The position numbers were made by a program, and so were the translations under genes. 64,000 bases of DNA, taken from assembly GCF_003335585.1 (NCBI RefSeq), contig NZ_QBFD01000024.1:87091-151090 (forward strand). The letters are read 5' to 3'. The DNA comes from Sulfitobacter sp. DFL-14 (GTDB taxonomy: Bacteria > Pseudomonadota > Alphaproteobacteria > Rhodobacterales > Rhodobacteraceae). The notes under the pieces are model-generated. The model was not told where the DNA came from and did no database searches. It worked only from the letters and a program-made list of their open reading frames with translations. Positions 49,712 through 57,501 of this stretch are shown here, piece by piece (positions within the stretch are counted from its first letter, which is position 1; the number at the start of each line of letters is the position of its first letter).

Positions 49712-50887
49712 ATGACCAACGTCGTCATTGCATCCGCCGCGCGCACCCCAGTGGGCAGCTTTGGAGGCTCCTTCGCCAATATCCCTGCCCACGATCTGGG
49801 TGCTGCCGTCTTGCGTGAACTCGTTGCCCGCGCGGGCGTGGATGCCGCCGATGTATCCGAAACGATCCTGGGCCAGGTACTGACCGCTGCACAGGGCCAG
49901 AACCCTGCCCGTCAGGCCCATATCAATGCGGGCCTGCCGATCGAATCCGCCGCATGGTCAATCAACCAGGTTTGCGGCTCCGGCCTGCGGGCCGTGGCCC
50001 TTGGCGCACAGCACATCCAGCTGGGTGATGCCGCCATCGTGGCCGCCGGTGGCCAGGAGAACATGACCATGTCGCCCCATGCGCAAAACCTGCGCGCGGG
50101 ACAGAAAATGGGCGACCTGCAATTCATCGACACGATGATCCGCGATGGTCTTTGGGATGCCTTCAACGGCTACCACATGGGTCAGACCGCCGAAAACGTT
50201 GCCGAAAAATGGCAGATCAGCCGCGACCAGCAGGACGAATTCGCCGTCGCCTCCCAGAACAAGGCCGAAGCCGCACAGAAGGCCGGTAAGTTTGCCGACG
50301 AAATCGTCGCCTACACCGTGAAGGGCCGGAAGGGCGACACGATTGTGGATCAGGATGAATACATCCGCCACGGCGCCACCATCGAGGCCATGCAGAAACT
50401 GCGCCCCGCCTTTACCAAAGACGGCTCAGTAACCGCCGCCAACGCCTCGGGCCTCAATGACGGTGCCGCCGGCGCCCTGCTGATGAGCGCGGATGAAGCC
50501 GAGAAACGCGGCATCGAACCGCTGGCGCGGATTGCATCCTATGCCACTGCCGGTCTGGACCCGTCGATCATGGGCGTCGGCCCGATCTATGCCAGCCGCA
50601 AGGCGCTGGAAAAGGCCGGCTGGAAGCCCGAAGACCTGGATCTGGTCGAGGCCAACGAAGCCTTTGCCGCCCAGGCCTGCGCGGTGAACAAGGACATGGG
50701 CTGGGACCCGGCAATCGTGAACGTCAACGGCGGTGCCATCGCCATCGGCCACCCCATCGGGGCCTCCGGTGCGCGCATCCTGAACACCCTGTTGTTCGAG
50801 ATGAAGCGCCGCGGCGCGAAAAAGGGCCTGGCAACATTGTGCATCGGCGGCGGCATGGGCGTTGCCATGTGCCTTGAACGCCCTTGA
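49712..50887 (+). CDS. phaA: Acetyl-CoA C-acetyltransferase (beta-ketothiolase)
   Basis: Condenses two acetyl-CoA to acetoacetyl-CoA, the first step of polyhydroxybutyrate synthesis. 391 residues, typical biosynthetic thiolase. Nucleophile Cys88 in [13 protein letters not shown], catalytic His in [17 protein letters not shown], and the second Cys in [11 protein letters not shown]. Start 49712 follows GAAGAGGAA by 9 bases. It is followed by phaB after 367 bp (separate promoter likely). Confidence 0.94.
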   Translation: MTNVVIASAARTPVGSFGGSFANIPAHDLGAAVLRELVARAGVDAADVSETILGQVLTAAQGQNPARQAHINAGLPIESAAWSINQVCGSGLRAVALGAQHIQLGDAAIVAAGGQENMTMSPHAQNLRAGQKMGDLQFIDTMIRDGLWDAFNGYHMGQTAENVAEKWQISRDQQDEFAVASQNKAEAAQKAGKFADEIVAYTVKGRKGDTIVDQDEYIRHGATIEAMQKLRPAFTKDGSVTAANASGLNDGAAGALLMSADEAEKRGIEPLARIASYATAGLDPSIMGVGPIYASRKALEKAGWKPEDLDLVEANEAFAAQACAVNKDMGWDPAIVNVNGGAIAIGHPIGASGARILNTLLFEMKRRGAKKGLATLCIGGGMGVAMCLERP

Positions 50888-51254
50888 TCTGATTGGCGAC
50901 GCGGCCCTTTCACGGGGCCGCGTTGCAGCGCGCTGATGCCTGCAATCACCCGCCCTCCTGTTTCGAACGCTGACCTGCTGAGGCAGCGGGAGGGACGGCT
51001 TTTCCCCGGAACACGTCACCGAACCCTGCGCCGCAGCAGATCAGGCGCGCAGCCCGGGCAAGACTGCGCCGATGCCGCGAAAACGCTGAATTGGGTGGCT
51101 GAAATTCTCTCCCCATATAGTAGAATCGACAAATTGAACCACCAAGCTCGCTTCGGTGTTGCCAAGCTTGAACAAGCCGCATAAACCGGTTGTGGTAGCA
51201 ATAAAGTTGCGTCTGATAGATGCATTTCGAAATATCATTACTGGAGGAAACTGA
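50888..51254 (+). other. Intergenic region phaA-phaB
   Basis: 367 bp. A hairpin (ACGCGGCCC/GGGCCGCGT, 50899-50923) follows phaA and may terminate or attenuate read-through; it lacks a T-run. Nothing else looks coding. Further on, the sequence is AT-richer, as expected for the phaB promoter region (51110-51254, with a CACC...GGTG dyad near 51138-51158), but no consensus promoter could be fixed by eye. Confidence 0.5.
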
Positions 51255-51977
51255 ATGTCCCGTGTCGCACTTGTAACCGGAGGAAGCCGTGGGATCGGCG
51301 CCGCCATCTCGAAAGAACTGAAGGATGCAGGCTATTCCGTTGCCGCCACCTATGCCGGCAATGACGAAGCCGCTGCCGAATTCACCAAGGAAACCGGGAT
51401 CAAGACCTACAAGTGGAACGTCGCCGACTACGAATCCTCCAAGAATGGCATAGCACAGGTCGAATCGGACCTGGGACCGGTCGAAGTGATCGTCGCCAAT
51501 GCGGGCATCACCCGTGACGCACCTTTTCACAAGATGACACCGGAACAATGGCACCAGGTGATCGACACCAACCTGACCGGCGTGTTCAACACCATTCACC
51601 CGATCTGGCCGGGCATGCGCGAACGCAAGTTCGGGCGCATCGTGGTGATCTCCTCGATCAACGGACAAAAGGGGCAGTTTGCGCAGGTCAACTATGCCGC
51701 AACCAAGGCCGGTGATCTGGGAATCGTCAAATCGCTGGCGCAGGAAGGTGCGCGGGCGAACATCACCGCGAATGCGATCTGCCCGGGCTATATCGGCACG
51801 GATATGGTCATGGCCGTGCCTGAGAAGGTCCGCGAATCGATCATCGCGCAGATCCCGGCGGGCCGTCTGGGCGAGCCGGAGGAAATTGCCCGCGCCGTCA
51901 AATTCCTGGTCTCGGATGATGCGGGTTTCATCAACGGCTCCACCATCTCGGCCAATGGCGCGCAATTCTTTGTCTGA
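51255..51977 (+). CDS. phaB: Acetoacetyl-CoA reductase
   Basis: NADPH-dependent SDR that reduces acetoacetyl-CoA to (R)-3-hydroxybutyryl-CoA for PHB. 240 residues. Cofactor loop TGGSRGIG (residues 8-15), catalytic Ser in ISSINGQKG, Tyr147 and Lys151 in YAATK, and the PhaB-type ICPGYIGTDMVMAVPEKV loop. GGAGG lies 6-10 bases before the ATG. The upstream neighbour phaA supplies its substrate. The PHA synthase gene itself is not in the window. Confidence 0.95.
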   Translation: MSRVALVTGGSRGIGAAISKELKDAGYSVAATYAGNDEAAAEFTKETGIKTYKWNVADYESSKNGIAQVESDLGPVEVIVANAGITRDAPFHKMTPEQWHQVIDTNLTGVFNTIHPIWPGMRERKFGRIVVISSINGQKGQFAQVNYAATKAGDLGIVKSLAQEGARANITANAICPGYIGTDMVMAVPEKVRESIIAQIPAGRLGEPEEIARAVKFLVSDDAGFINGSTISANGAQFFV

Positions 51978-51997
51978 TTGCAGCAGCTAAGACAAAC

Positions 51998-52025
51998 AAA
52001 GGCCGGCTCATTCGAGCCGGCCTTT
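51998..52025 (+). terminator. Terminator of phaB
   Basis: AAAGGCCGGCTC / GAGCCGGCCTTT, 12-bp arms with a 4-base loop (ATTC), then TTTTT, 21 bases after the stop. Confidence 0.92.
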
Positions 52026-52067
52026 TTGCTGGTAAGGGCTGGGAAAGCCTGATCCGCCGCCCTTAGA

Positions 52068-52164
52068 ACGCCCGACTTTAAACCTGAGACATGAATACCC
52101 TGTCGCGCCTGCGGCGCTCTCGGGATTCATGCCGCTGGATGCTTCAGGTTAAAGGTCGGACGCT
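52068..52164. repeat. Palindromic intergenic repeat, copy 1
   Basis: Ends in inverted arms: ACGCCCGACTTTAAACCTGA (52068-52087) and TCAGGTTAAAGGTCGGACGCT (52144-52164). The centre (about 52092-52127) has TACCCTGTCGCGCC and CGCTCTCGGGA. An inverted, ~75% similar copy (by eye) lies at 52308-52405. It reads like a small non-autonomous or REP-type element. Confidence 0.75.
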
Positions 52165-52307
52165 TTCGCGGCTGGAACGGGGAAACAACCAACCCCAAAA
52201 GGCGTTGACAGCAGCCCCACGCGCACGATGTGCCTTGTGGATGGCGTCGCGGGCTGCGGCGTTTGTTGTGGCTTCAATCATCGGATCAATCCTTGTGATC
52301 GGTTTAC

Positions 52308-52405
52308 AGCGTCCCGCCTTTGACCTGATACATTCCGTATCGCCGATGTCCCGAGAGCGCGAAGCGCGGCAGGGTATCGGCGTTTCAAGTTTAAGGCGGG
52401 GCGCT
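52308..52405. repeat. Palindromic intergenic repeat, copy 2 (inverted)
   Basis: Arms AGCGTCCCGCCTTTGACCTGA (52308-52328) and TCAAGTTTAAGGCGGGGCGCT (52385-52405). The reverse complement aligns along the whole length of copy 1, including TACCCTG..CGCGC and GCGCTCTCGGGA in the middle. Spacer of ~143 bp between copies. Confidence 0.75.
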
Positions 52406-52475
52406 TTAGCGTTTTTGACCTGAACCCAATCTGGGCCTTTGCAACGGTGCTTACAAACGAGACTTTTCAACCCGT

Positions 52476-52496
52476 CAGTTAAAGTATACTTAACTG
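52476..52496. promoter_or_regulatory. Operator-like palindrome before the LysR gene
   Basis: CAGTTAA-AGTATAC-TTAACTG: perfect 7-bp arms around an internal GTATAC palindrome, ending 3 bases before the ATG at 52500. The AT-rich dyad is the LysR-type binding pattern and overlaps the ribosome site. Autorepression is inferred. Confidence 0.6.
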
Positions 52497-52499
52497 AGA

Positions 52500-53441
52500 A
52501 TGGTAGGTCGCCTTCCCCCCCTCACTGCCCTGCGCGCCTTTGATGCCGCTGCGAGGCACATGTCCTTTGCCAGGGCGGCCGCGGAACTGAACGTCACCCC
52601 CGCCGCGTTAAGCTTTCAGATCAAGTCGTTGGAAGAGCACCTTGGCACCGCCCTGTTCCGGCGCCTGAACCGCATGGTGGAGCTGACCGAAGCCGGGCGC
52701 GCGCTTGCCCCGGATGCCCGGACCGGTTTTGAAATTCTGACCCGGGGCTGGCGTGCGGCCCAACGCACCCAGGACCATCAGTCGCTGACTGTGACAGCGG
52801 GGCCTGCCTTTACCGCCAAATGGCTTGCCCCGCGGCTTTTCGACTTTGCGCAGGAACATCCCGACATCGAACTGCGGTTCTCGGCCTCCCTGCATCTGGT
52901 GGACTTTGCCCGCGACGATGTGGATGTGGCGGTGCGCTTTGGCCATGGCCCCTACCCCGGCCTTTATGCCCTGCCGCTGGCAGAGGAATGGGTAACGCCG
53001 GTGATGGTGCCCGAACTGGCCGCCCGATATCCCGAGCCTGCTGACCTGCGCAACGCGGTGCTGATCACCGATGAATCGATGGATTTTCTCGCCCCGCCCG
53101 CCGATTGGGCCGCATGGTCCGCCGCATTGGGCTTGCCCCCGCTCAAGCCGACGGGCCCGCGGTTTTCGCAGGCCGATCACGCGGTGGATGCCGCCCTTGC
53201 GGGAATCGGCGTAGTGCTGGGGCGCCGCGCATTGGTGATCAAGGACCTGGCAGAGGGCCGCCTGATCGCGCCGTACAAGACCGCCCTGACGACCGGGGCA
53301 AGGTTTACCTTCATTTGCCCCGAAGGGGCGGAGGACCGCCCCCAGATCGCGGCCTTCCGGGACTGGATGCTGCGGGAGATTGACAAGACTGCACATATCG
53401 CCGACGCAATGACCGTGTTGAACAGGGCATCCCCATCATGA
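52500..53441 (+). CDS. LysR-family transcriptional regulator (GcvA-like)
   Basis: 313 residues. N-terminal winged helix (about 7-66): LTALRAFDAAARHMSFARAAAELNVTPAALSFQIKSLE is the typical LysR HTH of the GcvA/TrpI subgroup. The C-terminal substrate-binding fold shows the LKPTGPRFSQADHAVDAALAGIGV segment. Its ligand is unknown. The stop overlaps the start of the downstream EamA exporter by 4 bp, so the regulator and permease are one operon and probably control export of the same compound. Confidence 0.9.
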   Translation: MVGRLPPLTALRAFDAAARHMSFARAAAELNVTPAALSFQIKSLEEHLGTALFRRLNRMVELTEAGRALAPDARTGFEILTRGWRAAQRTQDHQSLTVTAGPAFTAKWLAPRLFDFAQEHPDIELRFSASLHLVDFARDDVDVAVRFGHGPYPGLYALPLAEEWVTPVMVPELAARYPEPADLRNAVLITDESMDFLAPPADWAAWSAALGLPPLKPTGPRFSQADHAVDAALAGIGVVLGRRALVIKDLAEGRLIAPYKTALTTGARFTFICPEGAEDRPQIAAFRDWMLREIDKTAHIADAMTVLNRASPS

Positions 53442-54304
53442 CAGGCAAGGCCGCCACAGCCATCGGCTTCATCGCCGTGCTTCTCTGGGCGCTGCTGGCG
53501 CTTTTTACCGTCGGATCGGCACCAACACCGCCTCTCCTGCTCAACACATTGTGCTTTGCTATCGGCGGAACGCTTGGGCTGATCTGGGCCTGTGCGACCG
53601 GTTCGCTTGGCGCATTACGGCGCGTGCCATTGCGGGTCTATGTCTTTGGCACCCTGGGGCTGTTCGGCTATCACGCGCTCTATTTCTCGGCACTGCGCCT
53701 GGCACCTGCGGCCGAAGCGGGGCTGATCGCCTATCTCTGGCCGCTTCTTATCGTGATCTTCTCGGGGCTGTTGCCGGGCGAGCGGCTGCGCGGCGGTCAT
53801 ATGCTGGGGGCCGCTTTGGGGTTTGCGGGCGCAGCCCTGATCATTGCCGGGGGCGGTCTGGGGTTTTCGGCGGAAAACCTGCCGGGCTATTTGCTGGCCC
53901 TGCTCTGCGCGCTGACCTGGTCCAGCTATTCGGTTCTGTCACGGCTGGTGGGCGATGCGCCGACGGTCTCCGTGACCGTCTTCTGCCTCGCGGCGGCGGC
54001 CCTGTCCCTGCCCCTGCACCTTTTGTTCGAGCAGACGATTCTGCCCGCCACCGCATTGGGCTGGGCGGCGATTCTCGGCCTTGGCCTTGGCCCGGTCGGG
54101 CTTGCGTTCTTTGTGTGGGATATCGGTGTGAAACACGGCGACATACAGCTATTGGGAACAAGCTCTTACGCGGCGCCGCTTTTGTCCACACTGGTGCTTG
54201 TACTCGCCGGGGTCGCCGCCCCCAGTCTCACATTGCTGTGGGCGGCTTTACTGATCACTGGCGGCGCAGGTATTGCCGCCTATACCAGCATGAGAAAGCG
54301 TTAG
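53438..54304 (+). CDS. EamA/DMT-family exporter (YddG-like)
   Basis: 288 residues, ten predicted transmembrane helices in two EamA repeats. The loops GYHALYFSALRLAPAAEAGLIAYLWPLLIV and GLGPVGLAFFVWDIGVKHGD resemble YddG-type aromatic amino acid/paraquat exporters, though the substrate is not proven. It is translationally coupled to the upstream LysR gene (ATGA overlap). Confidence 0.85.
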   Translation: MTGKAATAIGFIAVLLWALLALFTVGSAPTPPLLLNTLCFAIGGTLGLIWACATGSLGALRRVPLRVYVFGTLGLFGYHALYFSALRLAPAAEAGLIAYLWPLLIVIFSGLLPGERLRGGHMLGAALGFAGAALIIAGGGLGFSAENLPGYLLALLCALTWSSYSVLSRLVGDAPTVSVTVFCLAAAALSLPLHLLFEQTILPATALGWAAILGLGLGPVGLAFFVWDIGVKHGDIQLLGTSSYAAPLLSTLVLVLAGVAAPSLTLLWAALLITGGAGIAAYTSMRKR

Positions 54305-54314
54305 GTCCGCAGAC

Positions 54315-54479
54315 CTACGCCGAAAGGCGCGCGATTTCTTCCTTGAGGCGCAGTTTTTCTTTTTTCATTGTAGCAACTTCCAGATCATCAACTCCAGGGG
54401 AGCGTTGGGCCGTCTCCACCGCGTCGCTCATCGCCTGATGTTTCCTTCTCAGAGTCTCCAGATGTGCGTCAAAAGCCAT
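54315..54479 (-). CDS. YdcH-like (DUF465) small protein
   Basis: 54 residues. LETLRRKHQAMSDAVETAQ and LEVATMKKEKLRLKEEIARL show the DUF465 pattern of Leu heptads and a KKEKLxLKEEI tail. The start was set at 54479 (MAFDAHLE) because GGAGG lies 5 bases before it; a longer reading from 54554 has none. Function unknown. Paralogous to the protein at 7317-7541. Confidence 0.82.
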   Translation of the reverse strand: MAFDAHLETLRRKHQAMSDAVETAQRSPGVDDLEVATMKKEKLRLKEEIARLSA

Positions 54480-54589
54480 ATAATCCTCCATATGATGAAC
54501 TAGCCCTTCGAGTGGATCACAGAACGATGTTTCTGTCACGCTGCCTCGCAGCATAATCGCTAAAGTAGTAAAAGATTGCCTAACGCGGC

Positions 54590-55342
54590 CTAAAACTTCA
54601 GCGCGGCCCCGGCACGGAGCACGGCGTCAACCGCCGGAACATAGTCTTTTGCGTCACTTTCGTGATGCGCGCCTGCATGCAGTGCGAGTGCGGGATGCAG
54701 GCGGAATGCCGCCCGCCCGCTCTTGCGCGCCCGCAATATCACGCGGTCAGGGGCACGCCCCGGCCGGGCGGCAAGCGGCAGCACCTCGACAGAGCCAAGA
54801 TCATCCGGCAGGGCGCGGATCAGGTCGGGCAGGCGCTCGACCCGGTGAATGAAATGGGCCTGCCCCTTGGGGGCGAGACGTTTCGCCGCAACCTTGACCC
54901 ATGTGGCCAGCGGCGTTCCCTCTCCGTGCGCCGCCTCACGCGCCGGATCGTCGGACCGGACAGAGGCCGCGCGATCATAATAGGGCGGGTTGGCCAGCAC
55001 GTGGTCGAACTGGCGTTCACGCAGGGCCTGCGGCAGCCTGGCGAGGTCGGCTGTGAACACCTCCAGCGCCTCGCCCCCGTTGCGCCGGGCCAGATCCGCC
55101 ATCGGCGGATGGAGCTCCACACCTGTCAGCGTCAGGCCGGAAACCCTTGAATTCAGGCATAAGATCGCAGCACCCACGCCGCACCCCAGATCCAGCACGC
55201 GCTGGCCGGGACGGGCCTGCACAGAGGCGGCCAGCAGTACCGCATCCACCCCGGCGCGGTAGCCCTGTCGCGGCTGCCACAGGTGCAGCCTGCCGCCCAG
55301 AAAGGCGTCATGGGTCAGATCGCTGTCACCCGACCCGCTCAC
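54590..55342 (-). CDS. tRNA1(Val) N6-adenine methyltransferase-like (TrmN6/YfiC type)
   Basis: 250-residue Rossmann methyltransferase. Motif I is VLDLGCGVGAAILCL, motif IV is NPPY (in HVLANPPYYDR), the catalytic motif of N6-adenine/N-methyltransferases. YfiC homologues modify A37 of tRNA1(Val), but the substrate here is inferred from similarity only. Its start overlaps the DUF2007 stop by 4 bp (ATGA). Confidence 0.82.
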   Translation of the reverse strand: MSGSGDSDLTHDAFLGGRLHLWQPRQGYRAGVDAVLLAASVQARPGQRVLDLGCGVGAAILCLNSRVSGLTLTGVELHPPMADLARRNGGEALEVFTADLARLPQALRERQFDHVLANPPYYDRAASVRSDDPAREAAHGEGTPLATWVKVAAKRLAPKGQAHFIHRVERLPDLIRALPDDLGSVEVLPLAARPGRAPDRVILRARKSGRAAFRLHPALALHAGAHHESDAKDYVPAVDAVLRAGAALKF

Positions 55343-55554
55343 AAGCCCAGCGGAATCTCGTTATCGCGCATCACCAGGCAGGCGGCGTCATGGTCATCGG
55401 GATGCACCATCAGCCGGCGCGGAAAAATTCCGATGCCGCCTTCCAGCACGCTCATATTTACGTCCATCTCGAAGCAGGCTATATCCTCGCCCCTGAGAAG
55501 GGCCGTGGCAAAGGCGATGATCGTCATGTCAGTGCTGCGCAAAAGTTCCTTCAT
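55339..55554 (-). CDS. DUF2007 family protein
   Basis: 71 residues. MKELLRSTDMTIIAFATALLRGEDIACFEMDVNMSVLEGG matches the DUF2007 pattern (repeat of a helix and strand, signal-transducing-like fold). The function is unknown. The ATG at 55554 is chosen over 55632 because the longer reading adds unrelated residues. Divergent from the polyprenyl synthase gene 55 bp away. Same operon as the methyltransferase gene. Confidence 0.78.
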   Translation of the reverse strand: MKELLRSTDMTIIAFATALLRGEDIACFEMDVNMSVLEGGIGIFPRRLMVHPDDHDAACLVMRDNEIPLGL

Positions 55555-55609
55555 CAGATTGATTTGGGGCAAGCGTGCCCGTTTGTCGAGCCTTGGGTGG
55601 GGCCATGCC

Positions 55610-56608
55610 ATGAATATCGCGACAAAGGCCAAGCCGCACGAAAGGCTCGCCGCCTATCTGACCGAGGACATGGCCGCTGTTGGTGCGCTGATCCGCGAGC
55701 GGATGGCGTCGAAACATGCGCCGCGCATCCCCGAGGTCACGGCACATCTGGTCGAGGCGGGCGGCAAGCGCCTGCGCCCCATGCTGACCCTCGCGGCGGC
55801 GCGCATGTGCGGCTATGAGGGCCCCTACCATGTCCACCTCGCGGCCACGGTGGAATTCATCCACACCGCCACATTGCTGCATGACGATGTGGTTGACGAA
55901 AGCGCCCAGCGGCGCGGGCGGCCCACGGCCAACCTGTTGTGGGACAACCAGTCATCAGTTCTGGTGGGCGACTATCTGTTTGCCCGATCCTTCCAGTTGA
56001 TGACCGAACCGGGCTCCATGCGTGTGATGAGGATCCTGTCGAATGCCGCCGCCACCATCGCGGAGGGGGAGGTGCTGCAACTGACCGCGGCACAGAACCT
56101 GGCAACCGACGAAAGCGTCTATCTGCAAGTGGTCCGGGGCAAGACCGCCGCGCTTTTCTCTGCCGCCACAGAGGTCGGCGGCGTGATCGCCGATGCACCC
56201 GAGGATCACGTCAAGGCGCTGTTCGATTATGGCGATGCTTTGGGCGTGGCTTTCCAGATTGTCGATGACCTGCTGGACTATCGCGGCCAGGCCGATGCCA
56301 CGGGCAAGAACGTGGGCGACGATTTCCGCGAGCGCAAGCTGACCCTGCCGGTGATCAAGGCCGTCGCCCGGGCCGATGCCGAAGAACGCGCCTTCTGGGT
56401 GCGCACCATCGAGAAGGGCCGTCAGGAAGATGGCGATCTTGAGACCGCGCTGGACCTTTTGCAGCGCCACGGCGCCCTGTCGGACACGCAGGAAGATGCC
56501 ATGGGCTGGGCGGAACAGGCCAAGGCGGCCCTCGCCCCCCTGCCCGACCATCCGGTGAAATCCATGCTGATTGATCTTGCGGATTACGTGGTCAGCAGAA
56601 TCAGCTGA
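55610..56608 (+). CDS. ispB: Polyprenyl (octaprenyl/decaprenyl) diphosphate synthase
   Basis: Trans-prenyltransferase making the long side chain of ubiquinone. 332 residues. First Asp-rich motif LLHDDVVDE (DDxxD), GGKRLRP substrate motif near residue 52, and second Asp-rich motif FQIVDDLLDY. Chain length cannot be read with certainty. Start at 55610 (MNIATKAK) has GGGTGGGG about 8 bases before it. Its 3' end overlaps ispE by 8 bp (convergent). Confidence 0.92.
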   Translation: MNIATKAKPHERLAAYLTEDMAAVGALIRERMASKHAPRIPEVTAHLVEAGGKRLRPMLTLAAARMCGYEGPYHVHLAATVEFIHTATLLHDDVVDESAQRRGRPTANLLWDNQSSVLVGDYLFARSFQLMTEPGSMRVMRILSNAAATIAEGEVLQLTAAQNLATDESVYLQVVRGKTAALFSAATEVGGVIADAPEDHVKALFDYGDALGVAFQIVDDLLDYRGQADATGKNVGDDFRERKLTLPVIKAVARADAEERAFWVRTIEKGRQEDGDLETALDLLQRHGALSDTQEDAMGWAEQAKAALAPLPDHPVKSMLIDLADYVVSRIS

Positions 56609-57494
56609 TCCTCGGCTGGCAACGCGCCTGCATGTCGCCCAGCTGCGTTGAGGTGACCCACCAGCCCGGCCGCACGTCCGACAGCCACGCGGCAGCCGAT
56701 TTGGCCCTTGCGGCATTCTCGTAGAGCCCGAAACAGGTGGCCCCCGATCCCGACATCCGCGCCAGCAGGCAACCTGCCGAGGCCCTGAGGGTTTCCAGCG
56801 CGTCCTGGATCACCGGTGCCAGGGACACGGCAGGTGCTTGCAGGTCGTTGCGCTGATCCTTCAGCCAGGCGATCAGGTCGCTGGCTGTATGGAAGTCTGG
56901 CAAATGATCCGGCATTTCCGGATTCTCCCGATGCTCCAGCGCCTTGAACACCGATGGTGTGGACAGGGCCACGCGGGGGTTTGCCAGAACCGCATGCAGG
57001 CCGGGCAGGCCCGGCACCGGTGTCAGGTCCTCGCCGACCCCGCGCATCCGGCTGGGACGGCACGACAGGCACACCGGAATGTCAGCGCCCAATGCCAGCA
57101 ACCGGTCGGCCAGATCCGTCGGAACCGCACCCGTTCCCCGGCTGGCAAGCAATGCCCGCACCACCGCCGCGGCATCGGCGGAGCCGCCCCCGATACCGGA
57201 GGAAACCGGCAGGTTCTTTTCCAGCCTGAATGTGCCCCCGGGCGTCCCCTGCATCAGGGCCGCCGCCCGCAGCACCAGGTTGTCGCCACCCGCCTGCAAC
57301 CCGCCGCCTTCCGGGCCGGAAATGGTCAGCGAAAGCGGTGTGCCCGTGGTCAGTTCCAGCCTGTCGCCCACATCGGCAAAGGCCACCAGCGAATCCAGCA
57401 GGTGATATCCGTCGGGGCGTTGCCCGGTGACATGCAATGTCAGGTTGATTTTCGCTGGCGCGCGGACCCGCACGCGCAGCGGTACGTCAGCCAC
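56601..57494 (-). CDS. ispE: 4-diphosphocytidyl-2-C-methyl-D-erythritol kinase
   Basis: Fourth step of the MEP isoprenoid pathway (CDP-ME phosphorylation). 297 residues of the GHMP kinase family. APAKINLTLHVTGQRPDGYH at the N-terminus is the IspE signature, and the ATP loop LPVSSGIGGGSADAAAV follows. The C-terminal SGSGATCFGLYE is conserved. Separated by only 7 bp from the TPR-protein start on the same strand. Confidence 0.95.
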   Translation of the reverse strand: MADVPLRVRVRAPAKINLTLHVTGQRPDGYHLLDSLVAFADVGDRLELTTGTPLSLTISGPEGGGLQAGGDNLVLRAAALMQGTPGGTFRLEKNLPVSSGIGGGSADAAAVVRALLASRGTGAVPTDLADRLLALGADIPVCLSCRPSRMRGVGEDLTPVPGLPGLHAVLANPRVALSTPSVFKALEHRENPEMPDHLPDFHTASDLIAWLKDQRNDLQAPAVSLAPVIQDALETLRASAGCLLARMSGSGATCFGLYENAARAKSAAAWLSDVRPGWWVTSTQLGDMQARCQPRIS

Positions 57495-57501
57495 CGACCG
57501 C

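Larger units (their letters stand above)
51978..52499 (+). other. Gene-free region with inverted repeat pair and LysR operator
   Basis: 522 bp between phaB and the LysR gene. It contains the phaB terminator (51998-52025), two ~97-bp palindromic elements in inverted orientation (52068-52164 and 52308-52405, listed separately) and an operator-like palindrome at 52476-52496. Open frames across it (for example 52091-52423) run through the repeats and have no coding character. Confidence 0.7.

Noticed and set aside
50946..51965. 339-codon minus-strand ORF across phaB and the intergenic region
   Set aside because: It runs antisense through phaB and has no family. The same holds for the short plus-strand ORF at 50936-51184.
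52091..52423. 110-codon ORF in the phaB-LysR gap
   Set aside because: It reads through both copies of the palindromic repeat, has no ribosome site, and its composition is noncoding.
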